Source: Methylobacterium indicum
GTDB lineage: Bacteria > Pseudomonadota > Alphaproteobacteria > Rhizobiales > Beijerinckiaceae
Assembly (NCBI RefSeq): GCF_001043895.1
Contig: NZ_JTHF01000068.1
Location: 1-64,000 of the forward strand
DNA length: 64,000 nt
Direction: 5' to 3'
In this document: in pieces, positions 41,373 through 50,445 of the stretch
Layout: every line of letters starts with the position of its first letter
Position numbering within the stretch: the first letter of the stretch is position 1
Program-made: the position numbers and the translations under genes
Notes under the pieces: generated by a model
Database searches by the model: none
What the model saw: the letters and a program-made list of their open reading frames with translations, nothing else
What the model was told of the DNA's origin: nothing

Positions 41373-41671
41373 TGCAGTGGTTCGGCGGCAAAAGCCGCAT
41401 CGAGGTGCCGTGCACGGTCGAGATCGAGCAGACGGCGGAAAGCCTGCACGCCCATGTCACGCTGGACGGCGGGCTCCTCATCGCCCCGGGCGACGAGGTG
41501 ACGGTGCACGACGCGCCGACCTCCGTGCCCTACGGCGACCGGATCGTGGTGCGCCGCACCGCCACCGTTTTGCGCGCCGGCGCCATCGAGCGCCTGTGGA
41601 CCCGCATCGCGGGCCATTTCGAACTCACCGAACTCTACGAAGTCAGCTTCTCGGAAAGGACGCGGCTATGA
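41369..41671 (+). CDS. Conserved 100-residue protein between puhC and acsF
   Basis: A soluble-looking protein without a signal peptide or membrane helix. It is beta-rich ([31 protein letters not shown]) and ends in [11 protein letters not shown]. It overlaps puhC by 4 nt from a GTG at 41369 (or an ATG at 41372) and overlaps the acsF ATG by 4 nt, so its synthesis is tied to both. Phototrophic alphaproteobacteria often have an unnamed ORF here. A role with AcsF or LH1 assembly is inferred from position only. Confidence 0.75.
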   Translation: MMQWFGGKSRIEVPCTVEIEQTAESLHAHVTLDGGLLIAPGDEVTVHDAPTSVPYGDRIVVRRTATVLRAGAIERLWTRIAGHFELTELYEVSFSERTRL

Positions 41672-42729
41672 GCGCGACGACCCTGAAGACCCCGAACGAG
41701 AGCACCAAGTCGGCCCAGGAAACCACGTTCCTGAGCCCGCGCTTCTACACCACCAACTTCGAGGAGCTCGACCGCACCAACGTCGAGCCGGTGCGGGCCG
41801 AGTGGGACGTGCTCCTCGCCGAGATGCGCGCCGACCCCAACAAGCGCCACTTCGTGCGCAATGCCGACTTCGATCTCGACCTCTCCGGCCTCGACCCTGA
41901 GCTGCGCAAGGAATTCCTCGATTTCCTGGTCTCGTCGATCACCGCCGAGTTCTCGGGCTGCGTGCTCTATGCCGAGATGCGCAAGCGCGCCAAGAACAAG
42001 GACATCCGCGAGCTGTTCGCCTTCATGAGCCGCGACGAGGCCCGTCACGCCGGCTTCATCAACGATACGCTGAAGGATTTCGGGGTCGGCATCGATCTCG
42101 GCTTCCTGACCAAGGCGAAGAAATACACCTATTTCCGGCCGAAATTCATCTTCTACGCCACCTATCTGTCGGAGAAGATCGGCTATGCCCGCTACATCAC
42201 GATCTTCCGCCACCTCGAGCGCCATCCGGACAACCGCTTCCACCCGATCTTCAAGTGGTTCGAGAAGTGGTGCAACGACGAGTTCCGCCACGGCGAGGCC
42301 TTCGCGCTCTTGATGCGCGCCAACCCGAAGCTGCTCACCGGCATCAACTACTACTGGATCAAGTTCTTCCTGCTCGCGGTGTTCTGCACGATGTATGTGC
42401 GCGACCAGTGCCGGCCGGCCTTCCACACGGCCCTCGGGGTCGACCCGAAGGAGTACGACTTCCAGGTCTTCGCCATCACGTCGGAGATCTCGCGCCAGGT
42501 CTTCCCGCTCACCCTCGACCTCGACCATCCGGGCTTCCGGGCCGGGCTGGAGCGGCTGCTCGCGTGTGCCCGCGGCATCGAGGAGGCGAAGGCGCGGGGC
42601 GGCCTGATCGGCAAGCTCAAGCATGCCGGCTACGCGGCGAAGGCCGCGCTCGCCTTCGGGCGGCTGATGGTGATGCCGGCGAAAGCCAACCCGATGCCCG
42701 CGCAGATCCGCCTCAGCCCCGCCTGGTAG
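41668..42729 (+). CDS. acsF: Mg-protoporphyrin IX monomethyl ester oxidative cyclase (aerobic)
   Basis: A 353-residue diiron enzyme that forms the isocyclic E ring using O2. Carboxylate/histidine ligands are seen in [25 protein letters not shown] and [11 protein letters not shown]. The ATG at 41668 overlaps the ORF upstream and follows GGAAAGG. This is the only cyclase gene in the window: no BchE radical-SAM gene is seen, consistent with oxic bacteriochlorophyll synthesis. puhE begins 7 bp later. Confidence 0.96.
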   Translation: MSATTLKTPNESTKSAQETTFLSPRFYTTNFEELDRTNVEPVRAEWDVLLAEMRADPNKRHFVRNADFDLDLSGLDPELRKEFLDFLVSSITAEFSGCVLYAEMRKRAKNKDIRELFAFMSRDEARHAGFINDTLKDFGVGIDLGFLTKAKKYTYFRPKFIFYATYLSEKIGYARYITIFRHLERHPDNRFHPIFKWFEKWCNDEFRHGEAFALLMRANPKLLTGINYYWIKFFLLAVFCTMYVRDQCRPAFHTALGVDPKEYDFQVFAITSEISRQVFPLTLDLDHPGFRAGLERLLACARGIEEAKARGGLIGKLKHAGYAAKAALAFGRLMVMPAKANPMPAQIRLSPAW

Positions 42730-42736
42730 CGCCCGC

Positions 42737-43519
42737 ATGTCCGACTACGCCGCGCCGATCCTCTATGCCGTCGTGATCTGGTGGTTCCTGACCGGGGCGA
42801 TCCTCTGGCTGAACCACCGGCCGCGCCGCACCCATGTCTGGAGCTTCGGCGCGACGACCGTGGCTTTGGCCGGCGCGCTGTGGATCATCTCCTGGAGCAC
42901 CAGCCAGGAGAGCGAGGCGGGGGCCTATGCCGCCTTCACGGCGGCCCTGATCGTCTGGGGCTGGCAGGAGATGGCCTTCTACATGGGCTATGTCGCCGGC
43001 CCCCGGCGCACGCCGGGCTCGGCCACCGACCGGGGCCTCGCCCGCTTCGGCGCCGCCGCTGCGACCAACCTCTGGCACGAGGCGGCGATCATCCTCGGCT
43101 TTGCCGCCATCGCCTGGCTGACGGCGGGCGGCCCAAACCGGATGGCACTCTGGACCTACCTGGTGCTGTGGGGGATGAATCTCAGCGCCCGGCTCAACCT
43201 CTTTCTCGGCGTGCGCAACCTCCACGCCGAGTTCCTGCCCGAACACCTGCGATATCTCGGCAGCTTCTTTCGCCGCGCGCCGATGAACGCCTTGTTTCCG
43301 GTGGCGATGATCCTCGCCACCGGCTTCCTCCTGGTGCTCCTGCACCCCGCCGTCACCGAGAGCACGTCGGCCTTCAAGCGCTCCGGCCACACCATGATGG
43401 CGACCCTGATGGCGCTCGCCATCCTCGAGCACGGCTTCCTGATGCTGCCGCTGCCCTCGGCCGCGCTCTGGGGCTGGGGGCTGCCCGCCCGCCGCCCCGG
43501 GGCCGACGCGGCGCCGTAA
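42737..43519 (+). CDS. puhE: PuhE, putative photosynthetic complex assembly membrane protein (DUF3623)
   Basis: A 260-residue protein with about eight hydrophobic helices ([42 protein letters not shown]). Conserved parts are [12 protein letters not shown] and [18 protein letters not shown]. PuhE influences bacteriochlorophyll output in Rhodobacter. It follows acsF at 7 bp and precedes hemA at 44 bp, the common arrangement. Confidence 0.9.
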   Translation: MSDYAAPILYAVVIWWFLTGAILWLNHRPRRTHVWSFGATTVALAGALWIISWSTSQESEAGAYAAFTAALIVWGWQEMAFYMGYVAGPRRTPGSATDRGLARFGAAAATNLWHEAAIILGFAAIAWLTAGGPNRMALWTYLVLWGMNLSARLNLFLGVRNLHAEFLPEHLRYLGSFFRRAPMNALFPVAMILATGFLLVLLHPAVTESTSAFKRSGHTMMATLMALAILEHGFLMLPLPSAALWGWGLPARRPGADAAP

Positions 43520-43563
43520 CGAGAAGAACACGACGAGAGAAACGCCGTACAAGGGGACGTTCG

Positions 43564-44775
43564 ATGGATTACGAAGCGCACTTCTCCGCCGCTCTCCAGG
43601 GTCTGCACCGCGAGGGTCGCTACCGGGTCTTCACCGACCTCGAGCGTCAGGCCGGCCGGTTCCCCTACGCCATCCAGCACGGCGCCCACGGCACCCGCGA
43701 GGTGACGGTGTGGTGCTCGAACGACTATCTCGGCATGGGCCAGCACCCGGCGGTGACCGGCGCGATGCACGAGGCGATCGACCGCTGCGGCGCGGGGGCG
43801 GGCGGCACCCGCAACATCTCGGGCACCAACCATTACCACGTGCTGCTGGAGCAGGAACTCGCCGACCTGCACGGCAAGGAGGCGGCCCTCCTCTTCACCT
43901 CGGGCTACGTCTCGAACTGGGCCGGTCTCGGGACGCTCGCCTCGACGCTGCCGGGCTGCGTCGTGTTCTCGGACGAGGGCAACCACGCCTCGATGATCGA
44001 GGGCATCCGCTCGAGCCGGGCCGAGCGCCATATCTTCCGCCATAACGACCCCGACGATCTCGACCGCAAGCTCCGCCTCGTCGATCCGCAGCTCCCGAAG
44101 CTCGTCGCCTTCGAATCGGTCTACTCGATGGACGGCGACATCGCCCCGATCGCCGAGCTCTGCGACGTGGCCGAGGCGCACGGCGCCATGACCTATCTCG
44201 ACGAGGTCCACGCGGTCGGCCTCTACGGACCCCGCGGCGGCGGCATCGCCGAGCACGAGGGGCTGATGCATCGCCTCACGGTGATCGAGGGCACGTTGGG
44301 CAAGGCCTTCGCGGTGTCGGGCGGCTACATCGCGGCCTCCAGCGCGCTATGCGATTTCGTGCGCAGCTTCGCGTCGGGCTTCATCTTCACCACCTCGCTG
44401 CCGCCCGCCATCGCGGCGGGGGCGGCGGCGAGCATCCGCCACCTCAAGGCGAGCGGGGCGGAGCGCGCGCGGCATCAGGACCGGGTCGCGGCGGTGCGCC
44501 GGCGGCTCTCGGCCATCGGCATCCCGCTCCTCGACAATCCGAGCCACATCGTGCCGGTGATGGTGGGCGATCCTGTCCAGTGCAAAGAGATCAGCGACAC
44601 CTTGCTCGACGAGTTCGGGATCTACGTCCAGCCGATCAACTACCCGACCGTGCCCCGCGGCACCGAGCGCCTGCGGATCACCCCGTCGCCGCTGCACAGC
44701 GACGCGGATATCGACCACCTGGCCCTGGCGCTCGGAACGATCTGGGGCCGGATCGGGCTGGCGCGGGCGGCGTGA
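43564..44775 (+). CDS. hemA: 5-Aminolevulinate synthase
   Basis: A 403-residue PLP enzyme that condenses succinyl-CoA and glycine to ALA, the first tetrapyrrole step. The PLP lysine lies in [14 protein letters not shown] near residue 245; [19 protein letters not shown] and [12 protein letters not shown] complete the family pattern. An AAGGGGACGTTCG precedes the ATG at 43564. Placement at the end of the puh operon ties ALA supply to pigment demand; other hemA copies may exist outside the window. Confidence 0.96.
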   Translation: MDYEAHFSAALQGLHREGRYRVFTDLERQAGRFPYAIQHGAHGTREVTVWCSNDYLGMGQHPAVTGAMHEAIDRCGAGAGGTRNISGTNHYHVLLEQELADLHGKEAALLFTSGYVSNWAGLGTLASTLPGCVVFSDEGNHASMIEGIRSSRAERHIFRHNDPDDLDRKLRLVDPQLPKLVAFESVYSMDGDIAPIAELCDVAEAHGAMTYLDEVHAVGLYGPRGGGIAEHEGLMHRLTVIEGTLGKAFAVSGGYIAASSALCDFVRSFASGFIFTTSLPPAIAAGAAASIRHLKASGAERARHQDRVAAVRRRLSAIGIPLLDNPSHIVPVMVGDPVQCKEISDTLLDEFGIYVQPINYPTVPRGTERLRITPSPLHSDADIDHLALALGTIWGRIGLARAA

Positions 44776-44796
44776 CCAGGGCGCGACGCACCCGAA

Positions 44797-44963
44797 CCCT
44801 CCCCCCTCTGCGGGGGAGGGTGCCCCGCGAATGCGGGGCGGGAGAGAGGGCGACGCCTCCGAATAAGGCAGAACCGTTTTGAAGGGCGCGAGCTGGATCG
44901 GCGTCGCACTACCCCTCTCCCGGCTCACTGCGTTCGCCACCCTCCCCCGCAGAGGGGGGAGGG
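44797..44963. repeat. 167-bp palindromic element B between hemA and bchI
   Basis: The sister of the element at 37172-37337: identical 24-bp terminal inverted repeats at 44797-44820 and 44940-44963, with homologous inner sequence. It fills half of the 326-bp hemA-bchI spacer and could terminate the puh-hemA transcript. No ORF of worth lies inside. Confidence 0.8.
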
Positions 44964-45028
44964 TTCTCTGCGCTCGACTGATGTGATCCTTCGAAGACGA
45001 TCGGCGCAAAACTGTCACCCAAAACAAC

Positions 45029-45046
45029 CGTCATTTTCATTAGACA
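45029..45046. promoter_or_regulatory. Candidate PpsR-type operator before bchI (one mismatch)
   Basis: CGTCATTTTCATTAGACA gives CGT-N12-ACA, one base short of consensus, 55 bp upstream of the bchI start. No second site is seen 8 bp away. It is the only AT-rich patch in the spacer. Confidence 0.4.
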
Positions 45047-45101
45047 ATCCCACCTCTCCGTCCGATCCTACCCCTCTCATCCACCCGCGAGGACATGCAC
45101 C

Positions 45102-46217
45102 GTGGCCCCCACCCACTCGGCCCTGTCCCGGCGGCCCCCCAAGCCGGGTTTCTCGAAGCCGATCGTCGTGGAGCCCGCCCCGCTCCCCGAGGCGACGCTG
45201 CGTCCGCCCTATCCGTTCTCGGCCATCGTCGGGCAGGACGCGATGCGGCGCGCGCTGCTCGTCGCCGCGGTCGATCCTGCGGTCGGTGGCGTGCTGGTCT
45301 TCGGCGATCGCGGCACCGGCAAGTCCACCGCCGTGCGGGCCCTCGCCGCGCTGCTGCCGCCGATGCGGGCGGTGGCGGGCTGCGCCTATTCCTGCGATCC
45401 GGTCGAGGCCGCCTCCCTCTGCCCGGCCTGCGCGGCGCGCCGGGGGCAGGGGCTCGCGGTCGAGACCGTGCCGGTGCCGGTGGTCGACCTGCCGCTCGGC
45501 GCCACCGAGGACCGGGTCGTCGGGGCCCTCGACATCGGCCGGGCGCTCGGGGCCGGCGAGAGGGCCTTCGAGCCGGGGCTGCTCGCCCGCGCCAACCGGG
45601 GCTTCCTCTATATCGACGAGGTCAACCTGCTCGAGGACCACCTCGTCGACCTGCTCCTCGACGTGGCGGCCTCGGGCGTCAACACCGTCGAGCGCGAGGG
45701 CCTGAGCCTGCGCCATCCGGCCCGCTTCGTCCTCGTCGGCAGCGGCAACCCGGAGGAGGGCGAACTGCGCCCGCAACTCCTCGACCGCTTCGGCCTCGCC
45801 GTCACCGTGACGACGCCGACCGATCTTCCCACCCGCATCGCCATCGTCCGCCGCCGCGACGCCTACGAGCGCGATCCCGTCGCCTTCGCGGCCGAGTGGG
45901 CCGGCGAGGAGGCCCGGCTCCAGGGCCGGATCCTGGCGGCGCGGGCGCAATGGCCCGAGGTCGTGGTGCCGGACGCGGTCCTGGAGGCCGCGGCCCGGCT
46001 CTGTCTCGCGCTCGGCACCGACGGGTTGCGCGGCGAACTGACCCTGATGCGCACCGCCCGGGCGCTGGCGAGCCTCGAGAGCGCGGCGACCGTCACCCTC
46101 GACCACCTGCGCGAGGTCGCTCCGAGTGCCTTGAGCCACCGCCTGCGCCGCAATCCGCTCGACGAGGCCGGGTCCGAGGCGCGGATCGCGCGCGCCCTCG
46201 CTGAAACCCTCGCATGA
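45102..46217 (+). CDS. bchI: Magnesium chelatase ATPase subunit I
   Basis: A 371-residue AAA+ motor. Walker A GDRGTGKSTAVRAL lies near residue 70, Walker B FLYIDEVNLLEDHL near 170, followed by the GSGNPEEGELRPQLLDRF sensor and arginine-finger region. It forms a ring with BchD that drives Mg insertion by BchH. The start is a GTG at 45102, since no ATG lies in frame before the conserved YPFSAIVGQD. It overlaps bchD (ATGA). Confidence 0.95.
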   Translation: MAPTHSALSRRPPKPGFSKPIVVEPAPLPEATLRPPYPFSAIVGQDAMRRALLVAAVDPAVGGVLVFGDRGTGKSTAVRALAALLPPMRAVAGCAYSCDPVEAASLCPACAARRGQGLAVETVPVPVVDLPLGATEDRVVGALDIGRALGAGERAFEPGLLARANRGFLYIDEVNLLEDHLVDLLLDVAASGVNTVEREGLSLRHPARFVLVGSGNPEEGELRPQLLDRFGLAVTVTTPTDLPTRIAIVRRRDAYERDPVAFAAEWAGEEARLQGRILAARAQWPEVVVPDAVLEAAARLCLALGTDGLRGELTLMRTARALASLESAATVTLDHLREVAPSALSHRLRRNPLDEAGSEARIARALAETLA

Positions 46218-47953
46218 GCGCCGGCCCCGACCCGGCCTGGAGCCGGGCCTGCCTGGCGGCCGCCCTCGTCGCCCTCGATCCCACAGGCACCGGCTCCGTG
46301 CTGCGTGCCCGGCCCGGCCCGGTGCGGGAGGCCTGGCTCGACCGGTTGCGGGCCCTTCTCCCCCCGGGCGCTCCCGTGACGCGGCTGCCCGCGGGAATCG
46401 CCGACGACGCGCTCCTCGGTGGGCTCGATCTGCCCGCCACCCTGCGGACCGGACGGCCTGTGGCGCAGGCGGGTCTCGCCGCCCGCAGCCATGGCGGCGT
46501 GATGCTGGTGCCGATGGCCGAGCGCCTGACGCCGGCCATCGCCGCACGGCTTGCCCAGGCGCTCGATGCCGGCGCCGTCGAGATCGCCCGCGACGGCGTG
46601 ACGGCAAGGCACCCCGCCCGCTTCGGCCTCGTGCTCCTCGACGAGAGGGAGGGCGAGGACGAAACCGTGCCGGCATGCCTTGCCGACCGCGCGGCGTTCC
46701 ACCTCGATCTCGATGCGATCCCGGTCGGCGCGATCGCCGCGGCACCGCCGCCGCTCGACCTCGCCCTCGCCCGTGCCGCCGATCCCGAGATGCCGGCCGA
46801 GGCTGCGGATACGCTGTGCGCTCTCGCGGCCCGGCTCGGCATCGCATCGCTGCGCGCCCCACTCCTCGCCCTGCGCGTCGCACGGCTGCACGCGGCCCTC
46901 GACGGTCGCGCAGTGGTGGCGGAGCCCGACCTCGCCGCCGCCGCAGCGCTGGTGCTCGCGCCCCGCGCCCGGACCTGGCCGCCGGACGACGAGGAGGGGA
47001 ACGCCCCGCCGCCCGTCGCCGGGATCGATCGGGCGGGTGAACCGGCGAGCGGTCCGGACGACGACGATCGCCGCGACGATCACCGCCCCGCCGACGACCG
47101 CATCCTGGCCGCTGCCGCGGCGAGCCTGCCACCCGGCCTCCTCGCCCGTCTGGTATCGGGCGTCACGCCCCGGACCCGCAGCCCCGGCGCCGGTCGGGCC
47201 GGGGCCGCCGCCGCCGCGCAGCGCGGCCGCCCGGTTGGAGTCCGGCCGGGTGATCCGCGTCGCGGGCGCCTCGCCCTGATCGAGACCCTGCGCGCCGCCG
47301 CGCCCTGGCAGCGCCTGCGCCGGGGCGACGGGGAGGTGCGCCTGCGCATCGCGGCGCAGGATCTGCGCATCCGCCGCCTCGTGCAGCGGCGCGAGACCAC
47401 CACGATCTTCGCCGTCGATGCCTCCGGCTCCGCCGCCCTGGAGCGGCTGGCCGAGGCCAAGGGTGCGGTCGAGCAGCTCCTCGCCGAATGCTATGTCCGC
47501 CGAGACCGGGTCGCCCTGGTCGCCTTCAGGGGCGGGGGCGCCGACCTGCTGCTGGTGCCGACCCGCTCCCTGGTGCGGGCCAAGCGCGCGCTCGCCGCGC
47601 TGCCGGGCGGCGGCGGCACCCCGCTCGCGGCCGGCATCGCGGCAGCGGGGCGCCTCGCCGCCGCCGAGCGCCGCGGCGGGCGGAGCCCGGTCGTCCTGCT
47701 CCTCACCGACGGCCGCGCCAACATCGACCGCGCCGGCCGGCCCGGCCGGGCCCAGGCCGGCGCCGACGCCCTCGCGGCGGCGCGGGCACTGGCGGCGGAG
47801 GGTATCCCCGGCCTCCTCATCGACACCGCGGCCCGCCCGCAGGATGCGGCCCGGGCGCTCGCCGCCGCGATGGGCGCCCGCTACCTGCCGATGCCGCAGG
47901 CCGACGCCGCGCGCCTGGCGAAGGCCGTGCGCGAGGTCGCCCCGGCGGCATGA
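46214..47953 (+). CDS. bchD: Magnesium chelatase subunit D
   Basis: A 579-residue subunit with a degenerate AAA+ module at the N-terminus (no intact Walker A), an Asp/Pro-rich linker (DDDDRRDDHRPADDR near residue 290) and a C-terminal von Willebrand A / integrin-I domain with the MIDAS-like FAVDASGSAALERL motif near 400. It bridges BchI and BchH. It overlaps bchI and ends 4 bp before bchO. Confidence 0.95.
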   Translation: MSAGPDPAWSRACLAAALVALDPTGTGSVLRARPGPVREAWLDRLRALLPPGAPVTRLPAGIADDALLGGLDLPATLRTGRPVAQAGLAARSHGGVMLVPMAERLTPAIAARLAQALDAGAVEIARDGVTARHPARFGLVLLDEREGEDETVPACLADRAAFHLDLDAIPVGAIAAAPPPLDLALARAADPEMPAEAADTLCALAARLGIASLRAPLLALRVARLHAALDGRAVVAEPDLAAAAALVLAPRARTWPPDDEEGNAPPPVAGIDRAGEPASGPDDDDRRDDHRPADDRILAAAAASLPPGLLARLVSGVTPRTRSPGAGRAGAAAAAQRGRPVGVRPGDPRRGRLALIETLRAAAPWQRLRRGDGEVRLRIAAQDLRIRRLVQRRETTTIFAVDASGSAALERLAEAKGAVEQLLAECYVRRDRVALVAFRGGGADLLLVPTRSLVRAKRALAALPGGGGTPLAAGIAAAGRLAAAERRGGRSPVVLLLTDGRANIDRAGRPGRAQAGADALAAARALAAEGIPGLLIDTAARPQDAARALAAAMGARYLPMPQADAARLAKAVREVAPAA

Positions 47954-47957
47954 CACG

Positions 47958-48842
47958 ATGATGCGTGCGATGGCGTCCGACGACAGGCCCGATTTCGCCC
48001 GCCAGGGCCGCGACTGGCCGAACCGGGACACGAGCCGCTTCGTCGCCGCCGGCGGCCTGACCTGGCACCTCCAGGAGGCCGGATCGGGCCCGGTCCTGCT
48101 CCTCGTCCACGGCACCGGGGCGGCGACCCATTCGTGGCGCGGGCTCCTGCCGCTGCTCGCCCGCGACTTCCGGGTGATCGCCCCCGACCTGCCGGGTCAC
48201 GGCTTCACCGACCCGCTTCCGACGCCGTCCCTGCCGCGCATGGCGCGCGCGCTCGCCGCGCTCCTGCGCGCTCTCGACGCCGCTCCGCAGGTCGCCGTCG
48301 GGCATTCCGCCGGGGCCGCGATCCTGGCCCGGCTCTGCCTCGACGGCGCGCTGGCGCCCCGCCTCCTCGTCGGGCTCAACGCGGCGCTCAAGCCCTTTCC
48401 GGGCATGGCCGGCTTCCTCTTTCCCGCGATGGCGAGGGCGCTCTTCCTCAACCCGGTCACGCCGCGGATCTTCGCCTGGTCGGCCGACCGCGCGGCGGTG
48501 GAACGGCTGATCCACGGCACCGGCTCGACCCTCGACCGCACCGGCCTCGACCTCTACCGCCGCCTGTTCCAGACCCCCGGCCATGTCGCAGGGGCGCTCG
48601 GCATGATGGCGAACTGGGACCTCGTCCCTCTCGACCGCGATCTGCCCCGGCTCGCGGCCCCGCTCCTGCTGATCGTCGGCAGTCAGGACCGCACCATCGC
48701 CCCCGACGCCTCGCTCGCCCTCGCCGATCGCCTCGGCCCCCGCGCCCGGGTCGAGTGGCTGCGCGGTCTCGGGCATCTGGCGCACGAGGAGAAGCCCGAG
48801 GTCGTGGCGGAGCTGATCCGGGCGGGCGCGGAGCGCGCCTGA
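47958..48842 (+). CDS. bchO: BchO, alpha/beta-hydrolase linked to Mg chelatase
   Basis: A 294-residue alpha/beta-hydrolase. LLLVHGTGAATHSWRG provides the oxyanion region, APDLPGHGFTDPL follows, and the nucleophile elbow is VGHSAGAAI near residue 118; the His is probably GHLAHEE at the C-terminus. Its reaction is unproven; bchIDO always group, so a chelatase accessory role is accepted. The start is one of clustered ATGs at 47958, 47961 and 47970. crtI follows after 76 bp. Confidence 0.9.
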   Translation: MMRAMASDDRPDFARQGRDWPNRDTSRFVAAGGLTWHLQEAGSGPVLLLVHGTGAATHSWRGLLPLLARDFRVIAPDLPGHGFTDPLPTPSLPRMARALAALLRALDAAPQVAVGHSAGAAILARLCLDGALAPRLLVGLNAALKPFPGMAGFLFPAMARALFLNPVTPRIFAWSADRAAVERLIHGTGSTLDRTGLDLYRRLFQTPGHVAGALGMMANWDLVPLDRDLPRLAAPLLLIVGSQDRTIAPDASLALADRLGPRARVEWLRGLGHLAHEEKPEVVAELIRAGAERA

Positions 48843-48909
48843 GCCGCTCGAACGACCGCGCGCAGCACCGCGTTTCTCCCCTTGCCACCCGCCCCGACCG
48901 GGACAATAG

Positions 48910-48927
48910 TGTCAACCTATGTTGACA
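48910..48927. promoter_or_regulatory. PpsR/CrtJ-type operator overlapping the crtI start
   Basis: TGTCAACCTATGTTGACA matches TGT-N12-ACA and differs at one base from the bchF site. The crtI ATG (48919) lies inside it, so repressor binding, RNA polymerase and translation start would compete for the same bases. Confidence 0.8.
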
Positions 48928-50445
48928 CTCGACGATGCGCCGCCGCGGGTCACGTCCGCCCGGCGCCGGCCTCGTGCGGTGGTGATCGGCAGCGGCTTCG
49001 GCGGGCTCGCGGCCGCGGTGAGGCTCGGCGCGCGGGGCTACCGGGTCAGCGTGCTGGAGCGGCTCGACCAGCCGGGCGGGCGGGCACGGGTGCACCGGCA
49101 GGACGGCTTCACCTTCGATGCCGGACCGACCATCGTCACCGCGCCGTTCCTGTTCGAGGAGCTGTGGGCTCTGTGCGGGCGGCGGCTGGCCGACGACGTG
49201 ACCCTGGTGCCGATGCGGCCGTTCTACCGCATCCGCTTCGACGACGGCGCCACCTTCGCGATGTCCGGCGACCCGGAGACGATGCGCGGCGAGGTGGAGC
49301 GGCTGAGCCCCGGCGAGGCGCCGGCCTACGACCGCTTCATGGCGCTCTCCGACGAGTTGTGCCGGGTCGGCTTCGAACAGCTCGGCGCCGTGCCGTTCGG
49401 CCGCCTCACCGACATGCTGCGCATCGCCCCCGATCTCCTGCGCCTGGGCGGGCACCGCAGCGTCTACGGCCTCGTATCGTCGGTGTTCCGGGACGAGCGC
49501 CTGCGCACCGCCTTCAGCTTCCACCCGCTCCTCATCGGCGGCTCGCCGTTCCGGGCGAGCGCGCTCTACTGCCTGATCGCGTCGCTGGAGCGGCGCTGGG
49601 GCGTGCATTCGGCCCTCGGCGGCACCGGCGCCCTGGTTCGCGGTCTCGTCCGCCTGATCGAGGGACAGGGCGGCGAGGTCCGCTGCGGCGCGGAGGTCGC
49701 GCGCATCCTGGTCGAGGACGGCACGGCGCGCGGCGTGGCGCTGGCCGACGGCCGCGAGATTCGCGCCGACATCGTGGTGTCGAACGCCGATTCCGTCGCC
49801 ACGGCGCTGCACCTGCTGGCGCCGGAGGTCCGCGGCCGGGGGGCCGGGCGGCTCGCCCGGGCGCATTCCTCGATGGGGCTGTTCGTCTGGTATTTCGGCA
49901 CGCGGCGGACCTACCCGGACCTTCCCCACCACACGATCCTGCTCGGGCCGCGCTACCGCGGCCTCCTCGACGACATCTTCTCCCGGAAGGTGCTGGCCGA
50001 GGACATGAGCCTCTACCTGCACCGCCCGACCGCGACAGACCCGAGCGTGGCGCCGCCGGGCCACGACGCGTTCTACGTGCTGGCTCCGGTGCCGAACCTC
50101 GCCGGCGGGCAGGATTGGGCGCGGCTCGCCGAGCCGTTCCGCCAGCGCGTCGCCGCGCGCCTCGAAACCACGGTCCTGCCGGGCCTGTCGGATGCCCTCG
50201 TCACCTCCCGGGTGACGACCCCGCAGGACTTCTCCGACGACTTCCTGGCCTGGCGCGGCTCGGGCTTCGGCCTCGAACCGATCCTGACCCAGAGCGCGTA
50301 TTTCCGCCCGCACAACCGCTGCGGCGCGGTGCGCCACCTCTATCTCGTCGGCGCCGGCACCCATCCGGGGGCCGGGCTGCCGGGCGTGCTGTCCTCGTCG
50401 AAGATCCTCGATCGCGTGGTGCCCGATGCTGCCGTCTTCGCCTGA
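48919..50445 (+). CDS. crtI: Phytoene desaturase
   Basis: A 508-residue FAD-dependent desaturase that converts phytoene to neurosporene/lycopene. The FAD-binding motif VVIGSGFGGLAAAVRLGARG begins at residue 21, followed by PGGRARVHRQDGFTFDAGPT; the C-terminal motif YLVGAGTHPGAGLPGVLSS is near 475. The ATG at 48919 sits inside the PpsR operator and has no Shine-Dalgarno. An in-frame GTG at 48979 falls at the edge of the FAD motif and would remove 20 residues. crtB overlaps its end by 20 nt. Confidence 0.94.
   Translation: MLTLDDAPPRVTSARRRPRAVVIGSGFGGLAAAVRLGARGYRVSVLERLDQPGGRARVHRQDGFTFDAGPTIVTAPFLFEELWALCGRRLADDVTLVPMRPFYRIRFDDGATFAMSGDPETMRGEVERLSPGEAPAYDRFMALSDELCRVGFEQLGAVPFGRLTDMLRIAPDLLRLGGHRSVYGLVSSVFRDERLRTAFSFHPLLIGGSPFRASALYCLIASLERRWGVHSALGGTGALVRGLVRLIEGQGGEVRCGAEVARILVEDGTARGVALADGREIRADIVVSNADSVATALHLLAPEVRGRGAGRLARAHSSMGLFVWYFGTRRTYPDLPHHTILLGPRYRGLLDDIFSRKVLAEDMSLYLHRPTATDPSVAPPGHDAFYVLAPVPNLAGGQDWARLAEPFRQRVAARLETTVLPGLSDALVTSRVTTPQDFSDDFLAWRGSGFGLEPILTQSAYFRPHNRCGAVRHLYLVGAGTHPGAGLPGVLSSSKILDRVVPDAAVFA

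Noticed and set aside
48979-50445. Calling crtI from GTG 48979 as the main start
   Set aside because: The start would fall at the edge of the FAD motif with no RBS; family proteins usually carry about 10-20 residues before it. Kept as an alternative in the crtI entry.
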